Of a stretch of DNA of 64,000 nucleotides, positions 15,231 to 23,767 are shown piece after piece; position 1 is the stretch's first letter; every line of letters begins with the position of its first letter. Both the position numbers and the translations under genes were made by a program. The DNA lies in assembly GCA_965243185.1 (NCBI GenBank), contig OZ251531.1, forward strand, positions 1,054,001 through 1,118,000, given 5' to 3'. A model generated the notes under the pieces. It made no database searches and was not told where the DNA came from. It worked only from the letters and a program-made list of their open reading frames with translations. This DNA comes from CBDBCU01 sp965243185. Lineage in GTDB: Bacteria > Chloroflexota > Dehalococcoidia > Lucifugimonadales > UBA3495.

Positions 15231-17275
15231 ACTGCTGCGCTCCGACTGCCGGGAATTGCCCTGACCCGAACCGCCGCCGGAACTGACTTGCCCCGGCCCC
15301 CGGCATAAACCGTCAACTCCTCCGGTATTTCCTCGAGAAAGCGGGAGCGCAAAGTCGGCCCGCTATTGCCGTACAAGCTGCGCCGAAAAGCCCGCGCCAG
15401 ATACAACCGCTCTTTGGCCCGGGTAATGCCCACATAGCAGAGCCGCCGTTCCTCCTCCATTTCCGCGGTGCTGTCCAGCGACCGGCTGTGCGGCAGCAAT
15501 CCCTCCTCCATTCCCACGATGAAAACTACCGGAAACTCCAGCCCCTTGGCTTGGTGCAGCGTTATCAGCGTAACCGTATCGGCGGACTCCTCGTAGCTGT
15601 CCACATCCGACACCAGCGACACCCGTTCCAGCAAAGCCGCCAAGCCGTCCCCCGGGGCGGCGGCGTTATATTCCTCCGCCAACGCCACAAACTCCCGCAG
15701 GTTTTCCAGCCGTTCCTCCGGGTTTTCATCATTGCGCTGAATATGCGCCTCCAGCCCCGACTCCGCCAAAGTCAGCTTGACCAACTCGGCCGCCGGCAGC
15801 TGCTCCCGCATACCGGACAGCATTATCAGCAGTTCCCCGAACCGGGCCGCCGCCGTATAGGCCCGGGCGGTCAGCGGCGCCGGGCAAGACCGCCCCCCGG
15901 CCTTGCTTTCCGCCAGACGGACCAAGGCCGCAAACAGCGAAATGCCTTGCCCTACCGCCCAACGGCTCAAATCCTGCATCGACTTGCTGCCCAAGCCCCG
16001 GGACGGCGTGCTGACCGCCCGGGCCAAGTTCACTTCATCCGCCGGGTTGTGCAGGATGTAGAGATACGCCAGCAAATCCTTGATTTCCCGCCGCTGGTAA
16101 AAGCGGATGCCGCCGATAATGCGATACTTCATCCCGGCCCGCAAACAGGCTTCCTCTAAAGCCCGCGATTGGGCATTGACCCGATACATCACCGCGCAGC
16201 CGCCGGCCGGAATCCGCTGCCGCTGCAACTCCCGGATCTGCCCCACGACAAAGGCCGCTTCCTCCTCCGGAGTATAGGCTTCGTGAATGACCACTTCCCG
16301 GCCGGCCGGGTTCTCCGTAGTCAAATCCTTATCCAGCCGCCAATCGTTATGGGCAATCAGACTGCCCGCGGCTTTCAGGATAGTTTGGGTCGAGCGGTAA
16401 TTCTGTTCCAGGGCAATAGTGCGGCAGTCCGGGTAATCCTGCTGAAAACTCATAATGTTCCGCAGGTCGGCGTTGCGCCAGGAATAGATGGACTGATCCG
16501 GGTCGCCCACCACGCACAAGTTCTGCTCCGGCCCGGTCAGCAGTTTAGTCAGCCGATACTGGGCTACATTGGTATCTTGAAACTCATCCACCATCAGATA
16601 CCGATAGCGGCGCTGATAATCCTCCCGGACGCTGGCATTTTCCCGCAGCAGCTGCACCGCCCGCAGCAGCAGGTCGTCAAAATCCACCGCGTTGTTGCGC
16701 GCCAGCAGCTCCTCATAGTGCCGATAAACCCGGGCCGCCACTTCTGCAAAGTAATCATCATCCAACTGCGCTTGCCGGGTCAGGCCAACGGAGTCTTGCA
16801 GCAGGCTTTTGCCTTTGGAGATGACGCTCTGCACCGCCCGGGGATTAAAGCGTTTGGGGTCCACCTCGGCCAATTCCATTGCTTGCTTGATAAAGCTGAA
16901 CTGGTCATCGGCGTCATAGATGGTATAGTTGGGCTCCAGTCCCACGCCCTCGCCATAGCGGCGCAGCAGCCGGGCGCAAAAGGCATGAAAAGTGCCGGCA
17001 AAAATCGCCGCGCCCGAACCGTCCCCCAGCAGACCTTGGATCCGCTCCCCCATTTCCCGGGCCGCCTTGTTGGTAAAAGTAACGGCGGCGATGGCGTAGG
17101 GGCTGACCCCATGCGCCCGCGCCAGGTAAGCGATGCGGTGGGTGATGACGCGGGTTTTGCCGCTGCCCGGCCCGGCCACAATCAGCAGCGGCCCCTCGGT
17201 ATGCAGCACCGCGTCCACCTGCGCCGGGTTCAACCCGTCCGTCAATTCCCTTTCGGCAGTAGTCCTGGCAGTCAT
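15227..17275 (-). CDS. UvrD/PcrA-family DNA helicase, C-terminus cut by a frameshift
   Basis: A 682-residue SF1A helicase. Q-motif LNPAQVDAV, Walker A GPGSGKT (about residues 35-41), motif Ia VTFTNKAAREM, motif II VDEFQDTN, motif III GDPDQSIYSWRNA, motif IV EQNYRST, motif V LHQAKGLEFPVV and motif VI YVGITRAKERL are all present, so the motor is intact. The frame ends in an unrelated-looking sequence (SVPAAVRVRAIPG) after VYAGGRGK, and the normal tail continues in another frame. It unwinds DNA in excision and mismatch repair and clears stalled complexes. The -10 hexamer is 7 nt from the ATG, so the mRNA is probably leaderless. Confidence 0.85.
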   Translation of the reverse strand: MTARTTAERELTDGLNPAQVDAVLHTEGPLLIVAGPGSGKTRVITHRIAYLARAHGVSPYAIAAVTFTNKAAREMGERIQGLLGDGSGAAIFAGTFHAFCARLLRRYGEGVGLEPNYTIYDADDQFSFIKQAMELAEVDPKRFNPRAVQSVISKGKSLLQDSVGLTRQAQLDDDYFAEVAARVYRHYEELLARNNAVDFDDLLLRAVQLLRENASVREDYQRRYRYLMVDEFQDTNVAQYRLTKLLTGPEQNLCVVGDPDQSIYSWRNADLRNIMSFQQDYPDCRTIALEQNYRSTQTILKAAGSLIAHNDWRLDKDLTTENPAGREVVIHEAYTPEEEAAFVVGQIRELQRQRIPAGGCAVMYRVNAQSRALEEACLRAGMKYRIIGGIRFYQRREIKDLLAYLYILHNPADEVNLARAVSTPSRGLGSKSMQDLSRWAVGQGISLFAALVRLAESKAGGRSCPAPLTARAYTAAARFGELLIMLSGMREQLPAAELVKLTLAESGLEAHIQRNDENPEERLENLREFVALAEEYNAAAPGDGLAALLERVSLVSDVDSYEESADTVTLITLHQAKGLEFPVVFIVGMEEGLLPHSRSLDSTAEMEEERRLCYVGITRAKERLYLARAFRRSLYGNSGPTLRSRFLEEIPEELTVYAGGRGKSVPAAVRVRAIPGSRSAAV

Positions 17276-17282
17276 AGCGGTG

Positions 17283-17291
17283 ATTATAGCA
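17283..17291 (-). promoter_or_regulatory. Extended -10 promoter of uvrD, predicted leaderless
   Basis: TGC (17291-17289) followed by TATAAT (17288-17283), then CACCGCT and the ATG at 17275. Initiation at the usual distance would fall within one or two bases of the start codon. Confidence 0.6.
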
Positions 17292-17406
17292 CAGGAAAAG
17301 GGATTTGACCGGGGGCGGCGGGACCAGGAAAATTTCCGGCCGGGTTGACGCTAACCGCCGCCGGCAAGACAACTATGAGCGTCGCCCCACTGTTTGCGGC
17401 CGGGGT

Positions 17407-18252
17407 TCAGCCGCCAACGAAACGGGCGTCCAGGCTTGCGGCTAACCCGGCATCTCCGCTGTAGGTAAGTTGACCGGCGTTGCTGGCGGCCTCGAGCGTT
17501 TGCCGCCCGTACATCAGCATTACCCAAGTTTCCCCGCTGCACTGATAGGTTACGGCCGGTTGGGCGGCCGCATCAGCCGCCGGGCTGACCGTTTCCAAAC
17601 TTGCGCCGGCATCAGTAAAGACCAGGTCATAAGCGGCCGCCGGCTGGTCGATAATAAACCGAAACCGCAACGGCTCCGTCAACCCCGGGTCAGGGCGAAA
17701 AGCCCGCCGTACCGCCCGGGGTACCGTATCCATCAAAACCGCTACCGCCGCCGGCGACAAGCGATATTCCGGGTCCAAGCCGGAAAAGATGTCCCAAGCG
17801 TGCATACCAAGCTCGCTAATCCGCATATCCAGCATTACCCGCGCCGGCTCCGGCCCCGGCGGCCAGTAGCACAGCGCCTCCCAACCATCCGCCGGGACGC
17901 CCTCAAACACCGCCACCGTCTCCTCCAGCCGCAGCAGCAAAGTCGCCATCAATTCCTTGCCCTCCCGCTCCCGGGTAGCAAAGGCCCGCTCAAAGATAGC
18001 TTGGGCAAAGGCATCCTCATCGTGCTGGCTCACTGGCGGACTGCCCGGCGGCGGCGAATAATCCCCGGCAACGCCCCGGCGCACCCGCAAAGCAAAATCC
18101 TGCCCTGCCAGATGCCCCATCACCTCGGCAATCGTCCAGCCGGCGCAGGCGCTGGGCTGCCCCCACGCCCCCGGCGGCAAGGCCGACAATCGTTCCCGGA
18201 AATCCGCCACTTCCCGACGCAGAACCTCCACCCGGTCTTGAGGGTTAGTCAT
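17407..18252 (-). CDS. Maleylpyruvate isomerase-like (DinB superfamily) protein
   Basis: A 281-residue protein. The N-terminal four-helix DinB-like domain has the typical CAGWTIAEVMGHLAGQD motif with metal-ligand His (about residue 48) and a second His in RISELGMHAWDI (about 148-159). The C-terminal part (about 180-281) resembles the SCP2-like domain found in mycothiol-dependent maleylpyruvate isomerase relatives. ATG 18252 is preferred over the upstream frame start because of GGGAG nearby. Thiol-dependent isomerase or transferase activity is likely for the family but the cofactor is unknown here. Confidence 0.75.
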   Translation of the reverse strand: MTNPQDRVEVLRREVADFRERLSALPPGAWGQPSACAGWTIAEVMGHLAGQDFALRVRRGVAGDYSPPPGSPPVSQHDEDAFAQAIFERAFATREREGKELMATLLLRLEETVAVFEGVPADGWEALCYWPPGPEPARVMLDMRISELGMHAWDIFSGLDPEYRLSPAAVAVLMDTVPRAVRRAFRPDPGLTEPLRFRFIIDQPAAAYDLVFTDAGASLETVSPAADAAAQPAVTYQCSGETWVMLMYGRQTLEAASNAGQLTYSGDAGLAASLDARFVGG

Positions 18253-18337
18253 CGCCGCTCCCTTAAAAACTATCGGCAAACTGCCGCGCCAGTTCGTCGT
18301 TCCCGGAAGGCGTGGGCATAGTGCTATTTGCTCCCGT

Positions 18338-18820
18338 TTATTCGGTTTGACCGCTCAGCAGCCGCCGCAACTCCTGCAAGCGGGGCGCATCAGCCGCCAG
18401 CAAGTCAGCCAGCAGCCGCTCCACTTTCCTCAGGTCAAGGTTTATTTCCCGGTGAAGTTGGGTTGGGCTGGAGGGCAGGTTATACCGCGGACTGCCCACA
18501 TCCAAGCCAGCATCTCCGGCCGCCCGCAGTAACCACTCCTCCAGCCGGGGCCGCAGCAGGATTACCCGGTTATTCTGCGCCCGGTGTTCCAGTACCCGCA
18601 AACCCAGCATCGGAAAATCCGCCGCTAGCGTCATCCGTGTCAGATAAACCGGCAATGGATTGGCCGGATCCTCGTCCAGCAACGCCATCCAGTTCGATTG
18701 ACGCGCCAGCTCTTTCAGTATCAAATCCCGTCCCCCGCGACTGCGAAAGACCTCGTTGCGCGGCAGCCTTAACAAAGTCCGAACCAAAGTCAAATCCGCA
18801 TTGCCCTCCACCCACAGCAT
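18338..18820 (-). CDS. Small TOPRIM-like protein partnered with an AAA ATPase
   Basis: A 160-residue protein whose start overlaps the ATPase stop (TAATG at 18822-18818). MLWVEGNADLTLVRTLL at the N-terminus matches the glutamate strand of TOPRIM-type nucleases (hydrophobic-VEG-x-D). The expected downstream acidic pair is not obvious, though DEDP occurs at about residues 50-53. The remainder is helical, with an Arg/Leu-rich end. Tight coupling to a RecF-like ATPase suggests a two-gene OLD-like or defence-type unit. The assignment is inference from motif and context. Confidence 0.5.
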   Translation of the reverse strand: MLWVEGNADLTLVRTLLRLPRNEVFRSRGGRDLILKELARQSNWMALLDEDPANPLPVYLTRMTLAADFPMLGLRVLEHRAQNNRVILLRPRLEEWLLRAAGDAGLDVGSPRYNLPSSPTQLHREINLDLRKVERLLADLLAADAPRLQELRRLLSGQTE

Positions 18821-19812
18821 TAACCGTCCCGGAACCAATGCAAGATGGTAAAAATATCCCCCGGCGCCTCCTCCCGGACCGTCGCCATATCCTCCAAAGT
18901 CAGCGTCAGAACTTTAGTCCGATCGTCTTGACCATAGACTACATTGATTGCCAGTTCCTCCGGGCGCGTCTTTGCCATCAGGTTCGCCACTATGCAACCG
19001 CTGTGAGTGCTGAGGAAATACTGATTGCCATTGCCATCCCAAGCCATCCGCTCCGCCAAATGCTGAACCTCGAAAGGATCCGAATGACTTTCCGGCTCCT
19101 CAAAGACCAGCGCTTGGCCCCGGTTGGTTTGCATCGCTGCGTAGTGAAAATGCCGCCGCAACAGCGTATCCGCCGCCAGAGAGTAAGGATAAGCGGCGCT
19201 CGTGTCATCATCCCGGTTTTTGACCAGCTCGATCTTGCTTTCATCAGGACGCAAACCCAGTTTCAGGTCGCGGCCGCCCAAAGATGCGCTGACGCTGTGG
19301 CGCAACTCCTTATCCCGCCGCAGCAGACCCGGCAGATTGGCCCCATCCGGCGGCAGCAGAAAATCGCAAGCGGCTTCGGTGAACTCCCCCCTCCGCGGCC
19401 GCCGGTAAAACCTGACCTGAGGGATAACCGACTTATCCAGCCGGCCCACCTCCCGTAAAGTGCGCCGGTCGCCGGCAATCTCAGCAACGCCGCCCCCGGG
19501 ATGGCGGTATTCCCCCCGAAAATCCCCATCCCGCCCGGCCAACTCCAGCGACATCTCCCCGCCGCGCACCGACAACGCCGCGGCAGTATCCCCATCATAA
19601 AACAAGTCCGCCGTCCCCTCATGCCGCACAAACCCGCCCAAAGCAATATCGGGGCAATACTGCCGTGTCCCCACAAAAGACAGCAACCCCAACGCCTCCA
19701 GCAAGTTGGACTTGCCCGTGCCGGGTTCGCCGATAAAGATATTGAACCGCTTGCAAGGCAGGCTCAACTCTTTAATGGACTTGAAGTTGTGGATTTCCAG
19801 CGTCTTTAACAT
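18820..19812 (-). CDS. RecF/OLD-like AAA ATPase (AAA_21 type)
   Basis: A 330-residue ABC-like ATPase. LKTLEIHNFKSIKELSL opens the protein as in RecF, SMC and OLD proteins, Walker A is GEPGTGKSNLLEALG (about residues 29-43), and the Walker B/signature region is ALVFEEPESH (about 222-231), followed by the FLSTHSG switch His (about 253-259). No long coiled coil or zinc hook is seen. ATG 19812 is chosen because homology begins there. The next gene begins on the last base of this stop codon, so the two products likely form one complex, perhaps an anti-phage or nucleic-acid-processing unit. Confidence 0.75.
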   Translation of the reverse strand: MLKTLEIHNFKSIKELSLPCKRFNIFIGEPGTGKSNLLEALGLLSFVGTRQYCPDIALGGFVRHEGTADLFYDGDTAAALSVRGGEMSLELAGRDGDFRGEYRHPGGGVAEIAGDRRTLREVGRLDKSVIPQVRFYRRPRRGEFTEAACDFLLPPDGANLPGLLRRDKELRHSVSASLGGRDLKLGLRPDESKIELVKNRDDDTSAAYPYSLAADTLLRRHFHYAAMQTNRGQALVFEEPESHSDPFEVQHLAERMAWDGNGNQYFLSTHSGCIVANLMAKTRPEELAINVVYGQDDRTKVLTLTLEDMATVREEAPGDIFTILHWFRDG

Positions 19813-19931
19813 GGCGCTAAACCCTCTACAATAGGGCGGCGGCTCGGTGGACTGTTGGGATAATCGTAGCCTAACCCCGCCCATCCCCTCAACAAACTCC
19901 GAATGAGCGGGATTAAGCTACACCCCCAACC

Positions 19932-21428
19932 CTAAATATCCTTCAACAAATTAGCGTCCTGCCCCGCGCTGTTTCCCGCCAACCGCCCGAACACCATTCC
20001 CGCCGACAATCCCGACCCGCCCGGATAGTTGTAATAAAACAGCCCCCCCACCATCTCCCCGGCCGCATACAACCCCGGTATCGGCTCCTGCGCGTTCGTC
20101 ACCACCTGCCCCCGGTTATTGATTTTCACCCCGCCAAAGGTAAAACTGATGCCCGTCGTCACCGCAAACCCCAGATACGGCGGCGTGTCAATCGTCTCCG
20201 CCCAGTTGGTCTTATCCACCGCCAGCCCCTTGGTGCAACGCCCATCCTTAACCGTCGGATTATACGGAACATCCCGCTGCACGGCGGCGTTATACTCCCG
20301 CACCGTCGCCGCCAGTCCCGCCGGGTCCATATCCAGCCGGGCCGCCAGCTCCTCAATCGTATCCGCCTGGGCCATCGTCACCTGCGGAATCCAATACTCA
20401 TCCCGCAGCAGATGCTTCACCTTGTCGTCAAAAATCTGGAACGCCAACCCCTGCGGCTGGCTCAGCAGCGCCCGCCCGTAGGTTACATAGGTATAATTCC
20501 GGAAATCATACCCCTCGTCCAGAAACCGCTCACCGTTAATGTTAGCGATAATGCCAAAGGGATAGGAATGTTTCTGAAACAGCTCGGTAATCGTGCGGTC
20601 GCCGAACGGCGGCGCATTCATATCCCACGCCACCGCATGGCAGCTGCTCCAATGCCCATGCGACTGCGCCCCCACCTCCAACGCCATCCGAATCCCGTCT
20701 CCGGTGTTATAGGGAATCCCCCGCACCTTCACCGTTTCCCAACCCGGCCCCAAGTAGCGGCAGCGCATCTCCGCGTTAGCCTCGAACCCCCCGGCCGCCA
20801 GCACCACGGCCCGCGCCGCAATATCCTCAAACCCTTCCGGCCCCAGCACTTGCAGCCCGTTGACCCGCCCCTTCTGATCCTGGAGCAGCTTGACGCCCTG
20901 CGTAGCGTAGCGAACTTCAATGCCCAACTGCCGCGCCACCTCAAACTGCTGATCCGACAACCCCTTGCCCGCGCCCACCGCTTCCACCACCAGCCCGCCC
21001 CAAAAGCGGTACTTGTCCCCATCCTTGAACGCCTGCCGCCCGAAAGACAGCACAAACCGCACCCCATGCCGTTGCAGCCACTGCATCGTCGGCCGGGACT
21101 CCGACACCAGAATCTGCGCCAACTCCGGGTCCGTCAACCCATGCGTCACCCGCATCATATCGTCATAATACATATCCTCCGTGTACCGACCCACCTCCAC
21201 CGACTGCTCCTCCGTCGCCGACAAATCCGGAATCACCGACTTGATGTCCTCAATGCCGTCAAAGGCAAAGCGGATAATCCCCCCGGTGAAATAGGTATTG
21301 CCGCCGCGAAAGTATTCCGGCGCCTTTTCCACCACCAGCACGGACTCGCAGTTCTCCTTGGCCGCAATCGCCGCGCTCAGCGCCGCATTGCCGGCACCCA
21401 CTACAATGACATCATACTCCTGAGCCAA
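19932..21428 (-). CDS. FAD-dependent oxidoreductase, fumarate reductase / tricarballylate dehydrogenase type
   Basis: A 498-residue flavoprotein. The dinucleotide-binding motif VIVVGAGNAALSAAIAA starts at about residue 7, VVEKAP at about 32-37, and GGNTYFTGG follows. VVLAAGGFEAN, the substrate-domain HSYPFGI and the C-terminal YAAGEMVGGLFYYNYPGGSGL complete the succinate dehydrogenase/fumarate reductase flavoprotein subunit fold. TTG 21428 is the likely start because GGAGGT lies 6 nt upstream. It probably oxidises or reduces a carboxylated substrate such as tricarballylate or a 3-ketosteroid-like compound; unresolved. Its first 35 codons are duplicated in the gene at 21829-22206. Confidence 0.85.
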   Translation of the reverse strand: MAQEYDVIVVGAGNAALSAAIAAKENCESVLVVEKAPEYFRGGNTYFTGGIIRFAFDGIEDIKSVIPDLSATEEQSVEVGRYTEDMYYDDMMRVTHGLTDPELAQILVSESRPTMQWLQRHGVRFVLSFGRQAFKDGDKYRFWGGLVVEAVGAGKGLSDQQFEVARQLGIEVRYATQGVKLLQDQKGRVNGLQVLGPEGFEDIAARAVVLAAGGFEANAEMRCRYLGPGWETVKVRGIPYNTGDGIRMALEVGAQSHGHWSSCHAVAWDMNAPPFGDRTITELFQKHSYPFGIIANINGERFLDEGYDFRNYTYVTYGRALLSQPQGLAFQIFDDKVKHLLRDEYWIPQVTMAQADTIEELAARLDMDPAGLAATVREYNAAVQRDVPYNPTVKDGRCTKGLAVDKTNWAETIDTPPYLGFAVTTGISFTFGGVKINNRGQVVTNAQEPIPGLYAAGEMVGGLFYYNYPGGSGLSAGMVFGRLAGNSAGQDANLLKDI

Positions 21429-21594
21429 GTTCGCACCTCCAGACCCGGTAAGCAAAGGTTAAAATTAGGTTAGGACTACGGACAACCCCGGCCCTCCGCC
21501 GGGCAGCCTTGCCCCGCTAACCCCGCCTATCATAACCCTTAACCATGGGGCAAGCAACCCGGAATAACTGACCGGGCTATCGCATATAGCAATC

Positions 21595-21623
21595 GTCATT
21601 CCCACGAAAGTGGGAATCCAGAA
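21595..21623. repeat. Dispersed palindromic repeat
   Basis: GTCATTCCCAC, GAAA, then GTGGGAATCC: an 8-bp stem with a GAAA tetraloop followed by AGAA. It lies 50 bp before the MITE-like element at 21674, the same order as at 22836/22910. Confidence 0.85.
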
Positions 21624-21673
21624 CCCCCGCCCTTAAAAATTTCCCAAACTATCGACCCGCCCCTCGTACCCAT

Positions 21674-21760
21674 GTCATTCCGACCAAAGGGAGGAATCTA
21701 AAATGCCCGCCCTTGCCTCCTCTCAAGATTCTCAGATTCCTCGCTATCCCTCGGAATGAC
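21674..21760. mobile_element. MITE-like inverted repeat element, copy 1
   Basis: An 87-bp element with termini GTCATTCCGA and TCGGAATGAC as inverted repeats and an inner GAGGAATCT/AGATTCCTC pair. The core GCCCGCCCTTG is shared with 22910-22998 and 55508-55595. It has no coding capacity. Confidence 0.75.
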
Positions 21761-21828
21761 ACAGACAATTGACTGCGCTACCCATCCGTATATTAACCCC
21801 ATAACCACCCGGTCAAACTCCCGCGGCG

Positions 21829-22206
21829 TCACTGCCATTCCACCTTGTCTTGCAAAACTTTCCAGACCCCTTGCAACCACCGCCCCAAGTTATCTTGCTC
21901 CCCCTCCAAACTAAAGTAAAGGTCAGCCAGAGCGGCTTGCAAGTCAGCTACCGCCTCCTCCGTCCTGTCGCCTTCGCCGAATTCATTGAACCCGACCGCT
22001 TCCGCCAGGATGAACCCTTCCGTCTCAAACACCCTTACCTCAATCGGCGCCTTCACCCGCAGCCGCGTATCCCCCAGCGACTCCAGCATCACCGTAACCG
22101 GCAACTCCACCGCCGCCAGTCCGCAGCCCACCTTGGCCGCAATAACCGCCGCGCTTCCCGTAGCACCGCCGGCACCCACCGCAATAACCTCATCCTCCTG
22201 CGCCAA
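21829..22206 (-). CDS. Chimeric protein: flavoprotein N-terminus joined to an antitoxin-like domain
   Basis: A 125-residue product starting at TTG 22206, with AGGAGG 6 nt upstream. Residues 1-35 (AQEDEVIAVGAGGATGSAAV...) clearly align with residues 1-35 of the FAD oxidoreductase at 19932-21428, at both protein and DNA level, including the TTG start and ribosome binding site. Residues 36-125 switch to a different family (TRLRVKAPIEVRVFETEGFILAEAV, then EFGEGDRTEEAVADLQAAL), reminiscent of HicB-like or small prevent-host-death-type proteins. A FAD site cannot form from the fragment alone. Likely product of a recombination that moved a 5' gene end; expression is plausible given the intact start signals. 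Confidence 0.55.
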   Translation of the reverse strand: MAQEDEVIAVGAGGATGSAAVIAAKVGCGLAAVELPVTVMLESLGDTRLRVKAPIEVRVFETEGFILAEAVGFNEFGEGDRTEEAVADLQAALADLYFSLEGEQDNLGRWLQGVWKVLQDKVEWQ

Positions 22207-22216
22207 AACCCGCCTC

Positions 22217-22588
22217 CTAACCGATAAGACTCCGCTGCCCGGTAATCAAATCCGCGGCGTAGCCCGACACCAGTACCGCCGACACCAACAGCAGGACGAC
22301 GATTATCACCAGCGCCGCCGTCACCAGCACAGTCATTACGCTGTTCTCCACCACATAGCCCGGCATCCGGTTGACCAGAAACCGTTCGTACAGCCCCGCC
22401 AGCCCCGTCAAAGTCAGCGTGCTGCCCAACTCCCGCCGCAGCCAGCGAAAGAAAAATATCCCCGGAATAAATCCAATCAAATAGGCCAGCCCGGTATGCA
22501 CCGTCTGACTGGGGTCGAACAACGTATACTGTATCCCCAGCACCACGGCCAGAGACACCACCATCAGCAGCACATCCCGCCGCTGCAT
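22217..22588 (-). CDS. Small integral membrane protein of unknown function
   Basis: A 123-residue protein with three hydrophobic helices (about residues 6-25, 35-52 and 85-113), the last pair rich in Val and Leu. Start 22588 is supported by GGAGGG 7 nt upstream; the frame extends upstream without homology. The next gene downstream, the chimeric ORF, begins 10 bp after its stop. No motif was recognised. Confidence 0.6.
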   Translation of the reverse strand: MQRRDVLLMVVSLAVVLGIQYTLFDPSQTVHTGLAYLIGFIPGIFFFRWLRRELGSTLTLTGLAGLYERFLVNRMPGYVVENSVMTVLVTAALVIIVVLLLVSAVLVSGYAADLITGQRSLIG

Positions 22589-22835
22589 ATCGCTCCCTCC
22601 ATCCAATAATCTCGGTAGTACCCGGCCGGTGGTACCGCTAGTACCGGGCCGGCCCCGTCTGCTCCGCACCGCCCCTATGCCGGGCCGCCTTGGTATCAAC
22701 CCCCGCAGCGTCCGCCCCGTAATTCCAAGCCGTCCCGCTGCCCATCATAACCCTTGTCCAGCAATGGGACAAGCAAACCGAAACCACCAACCGGGCAATC
22801 ACCTATAAAACCATTATCCTTCCCGCCCTCCACCC

Positions 22836-22864
22836 GTCATTCCCACGAAAGTGGGAATCCAGAA
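22836..22864. repeat. Dispersed palindromic repeat
   Basis: Identical in its hairpin to the copy at 21595 (ATTCCCAC/GTGGGAAT, GAAA loop) and followed 45 bp later by a MITE-like element. Confidence 0.85.
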
Positions 22865-22909
22865 CCCCCGCCCTAAACCCCTTCCCAAAATCCGCAGACT
22901 CCCCACTAT

Positions 22910-22998
22910 GTCATTCCGAGGCGACAGCCGAGGAATCTAAAATGCCCGCCCTTGATTCCTCTCAAGATTTTTAGATTCCTCCCTTCGGTCGGAATGAC
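22910..22998. mobile_element. MITE-like inverted repeat element, copy 2
   Basis: An 89-bp element with ends GTCATTCCGAGG and GGTCGGAATGAC, inner pair GAGGAATCTAAAA/TTTTTAGATTCCTC and core GCCCGCCCTTG. It is non-coding. Confidence 0.8.
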
Positions 22999-23101
22999 CT
23001 AGCCATAGCGTCGGTTATCCGGGGCGTCAATAATTAGTGTGAACACGCCCTAAAATGCCACTCCCGCAACCATCCTCAAGACAACCAGCCCTCACCAAAT
23101 T

Positions 23102-23152
23102 CAAAAGTTTTGAGGGGGTGCGGGGGAACTTTTACAAAAGTTCCCCCGCCGT
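23102..23152. repeat. GTTTTGAGGGGG hairpin element, copy 3
   Basis: Same sequence as 1988-2037, with GGGGGAACTTTT/AAAAGTTCCCCC arms. It lies 52 bp upstream of the -35 box of ncRNA copy 2. Confidence 0.85.
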
Positions 23153-23203
23153 ACTCTATAAAACGGATTTTCCACGAATCTAAAAATTCCCCTCAAAAAC
23201 CCC

Positions 23204-23232
23204 TTGACAACCATAACTCCCTCCCCCATAAT
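23204..23232 (+). promoter_or_regulatory. Promoter of candidate large ncRNA, copy 2
   Basis: TTGACA (23204-23209), 17-bp spacer, CATAAT (23227-23232). Confidence 0.75.
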
Positions 23233-23238
23233 AAAACC

Positions 23239-23718
23239 CGTCACGGTTAACCTGACCCCGGGACGCCGGGTTCTTTACGCTAAGCTTACCGTAAAACTTA
23301 ATAGCTCCTCACAGCGCGCTGTGGGCCCCGGCCGGCCCTAAACCCGCCGCCGGACGCCTCAAACACTCCTACCCCCGGGGAACGGCCCAAGGCCCCGTAA
23401 ATCCCCACCCGGAGCAGCGGCCAACGGCAAATCCCACCCGCCGTACCAAACCGCAGCCCCAACCCTACAGGAGTCGGAGCAACCCAGGTTGACTGGAGAA
23501 CGGTCAACCGCGGTCGCAACACCGGGCCAACCCGCCGGCATGGCCACCATACCAACCGGCGCCAGTAGCCAACTCAAGGTAGTGCAACCGTAATCGGCAG
23601 CCTGGCCGGGAAACTCCGGGAGGATGCAAGCCAGGATACCCCCCGGAGCAGGCAACCCAATGACCAGCCTTGCCAACCTTCTCCCGACAAGGCGGAAACC
23701 GCGGCCGCGGTTTCCGCC
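23239..23718 (+). ncRNA. Candidate large structured ncRNA, copy 2 of 3
   Basis: About 480 nt aligned end to end with copies 1 and 3. The 3' hairpin (23691-23718) has CGCGGCCGCG at its centre where copy 1 has CGTGGCCACG, a compensated change. CACAGCGCGCTGTG and the GGTTGAC/GTCAACC stem are kept. It ends 50 bp before the convergent MBL hydrolase, so it is not a leader of a downstream gene. A segment near 23610-23645 differs from the other copies. Function is unknown. Confidence 0.65.
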
Positions 23719-23767
23719 TAATCCGGCATCCCCCGTTAATCCCATCCCCTTACTACTACGGATTGAC

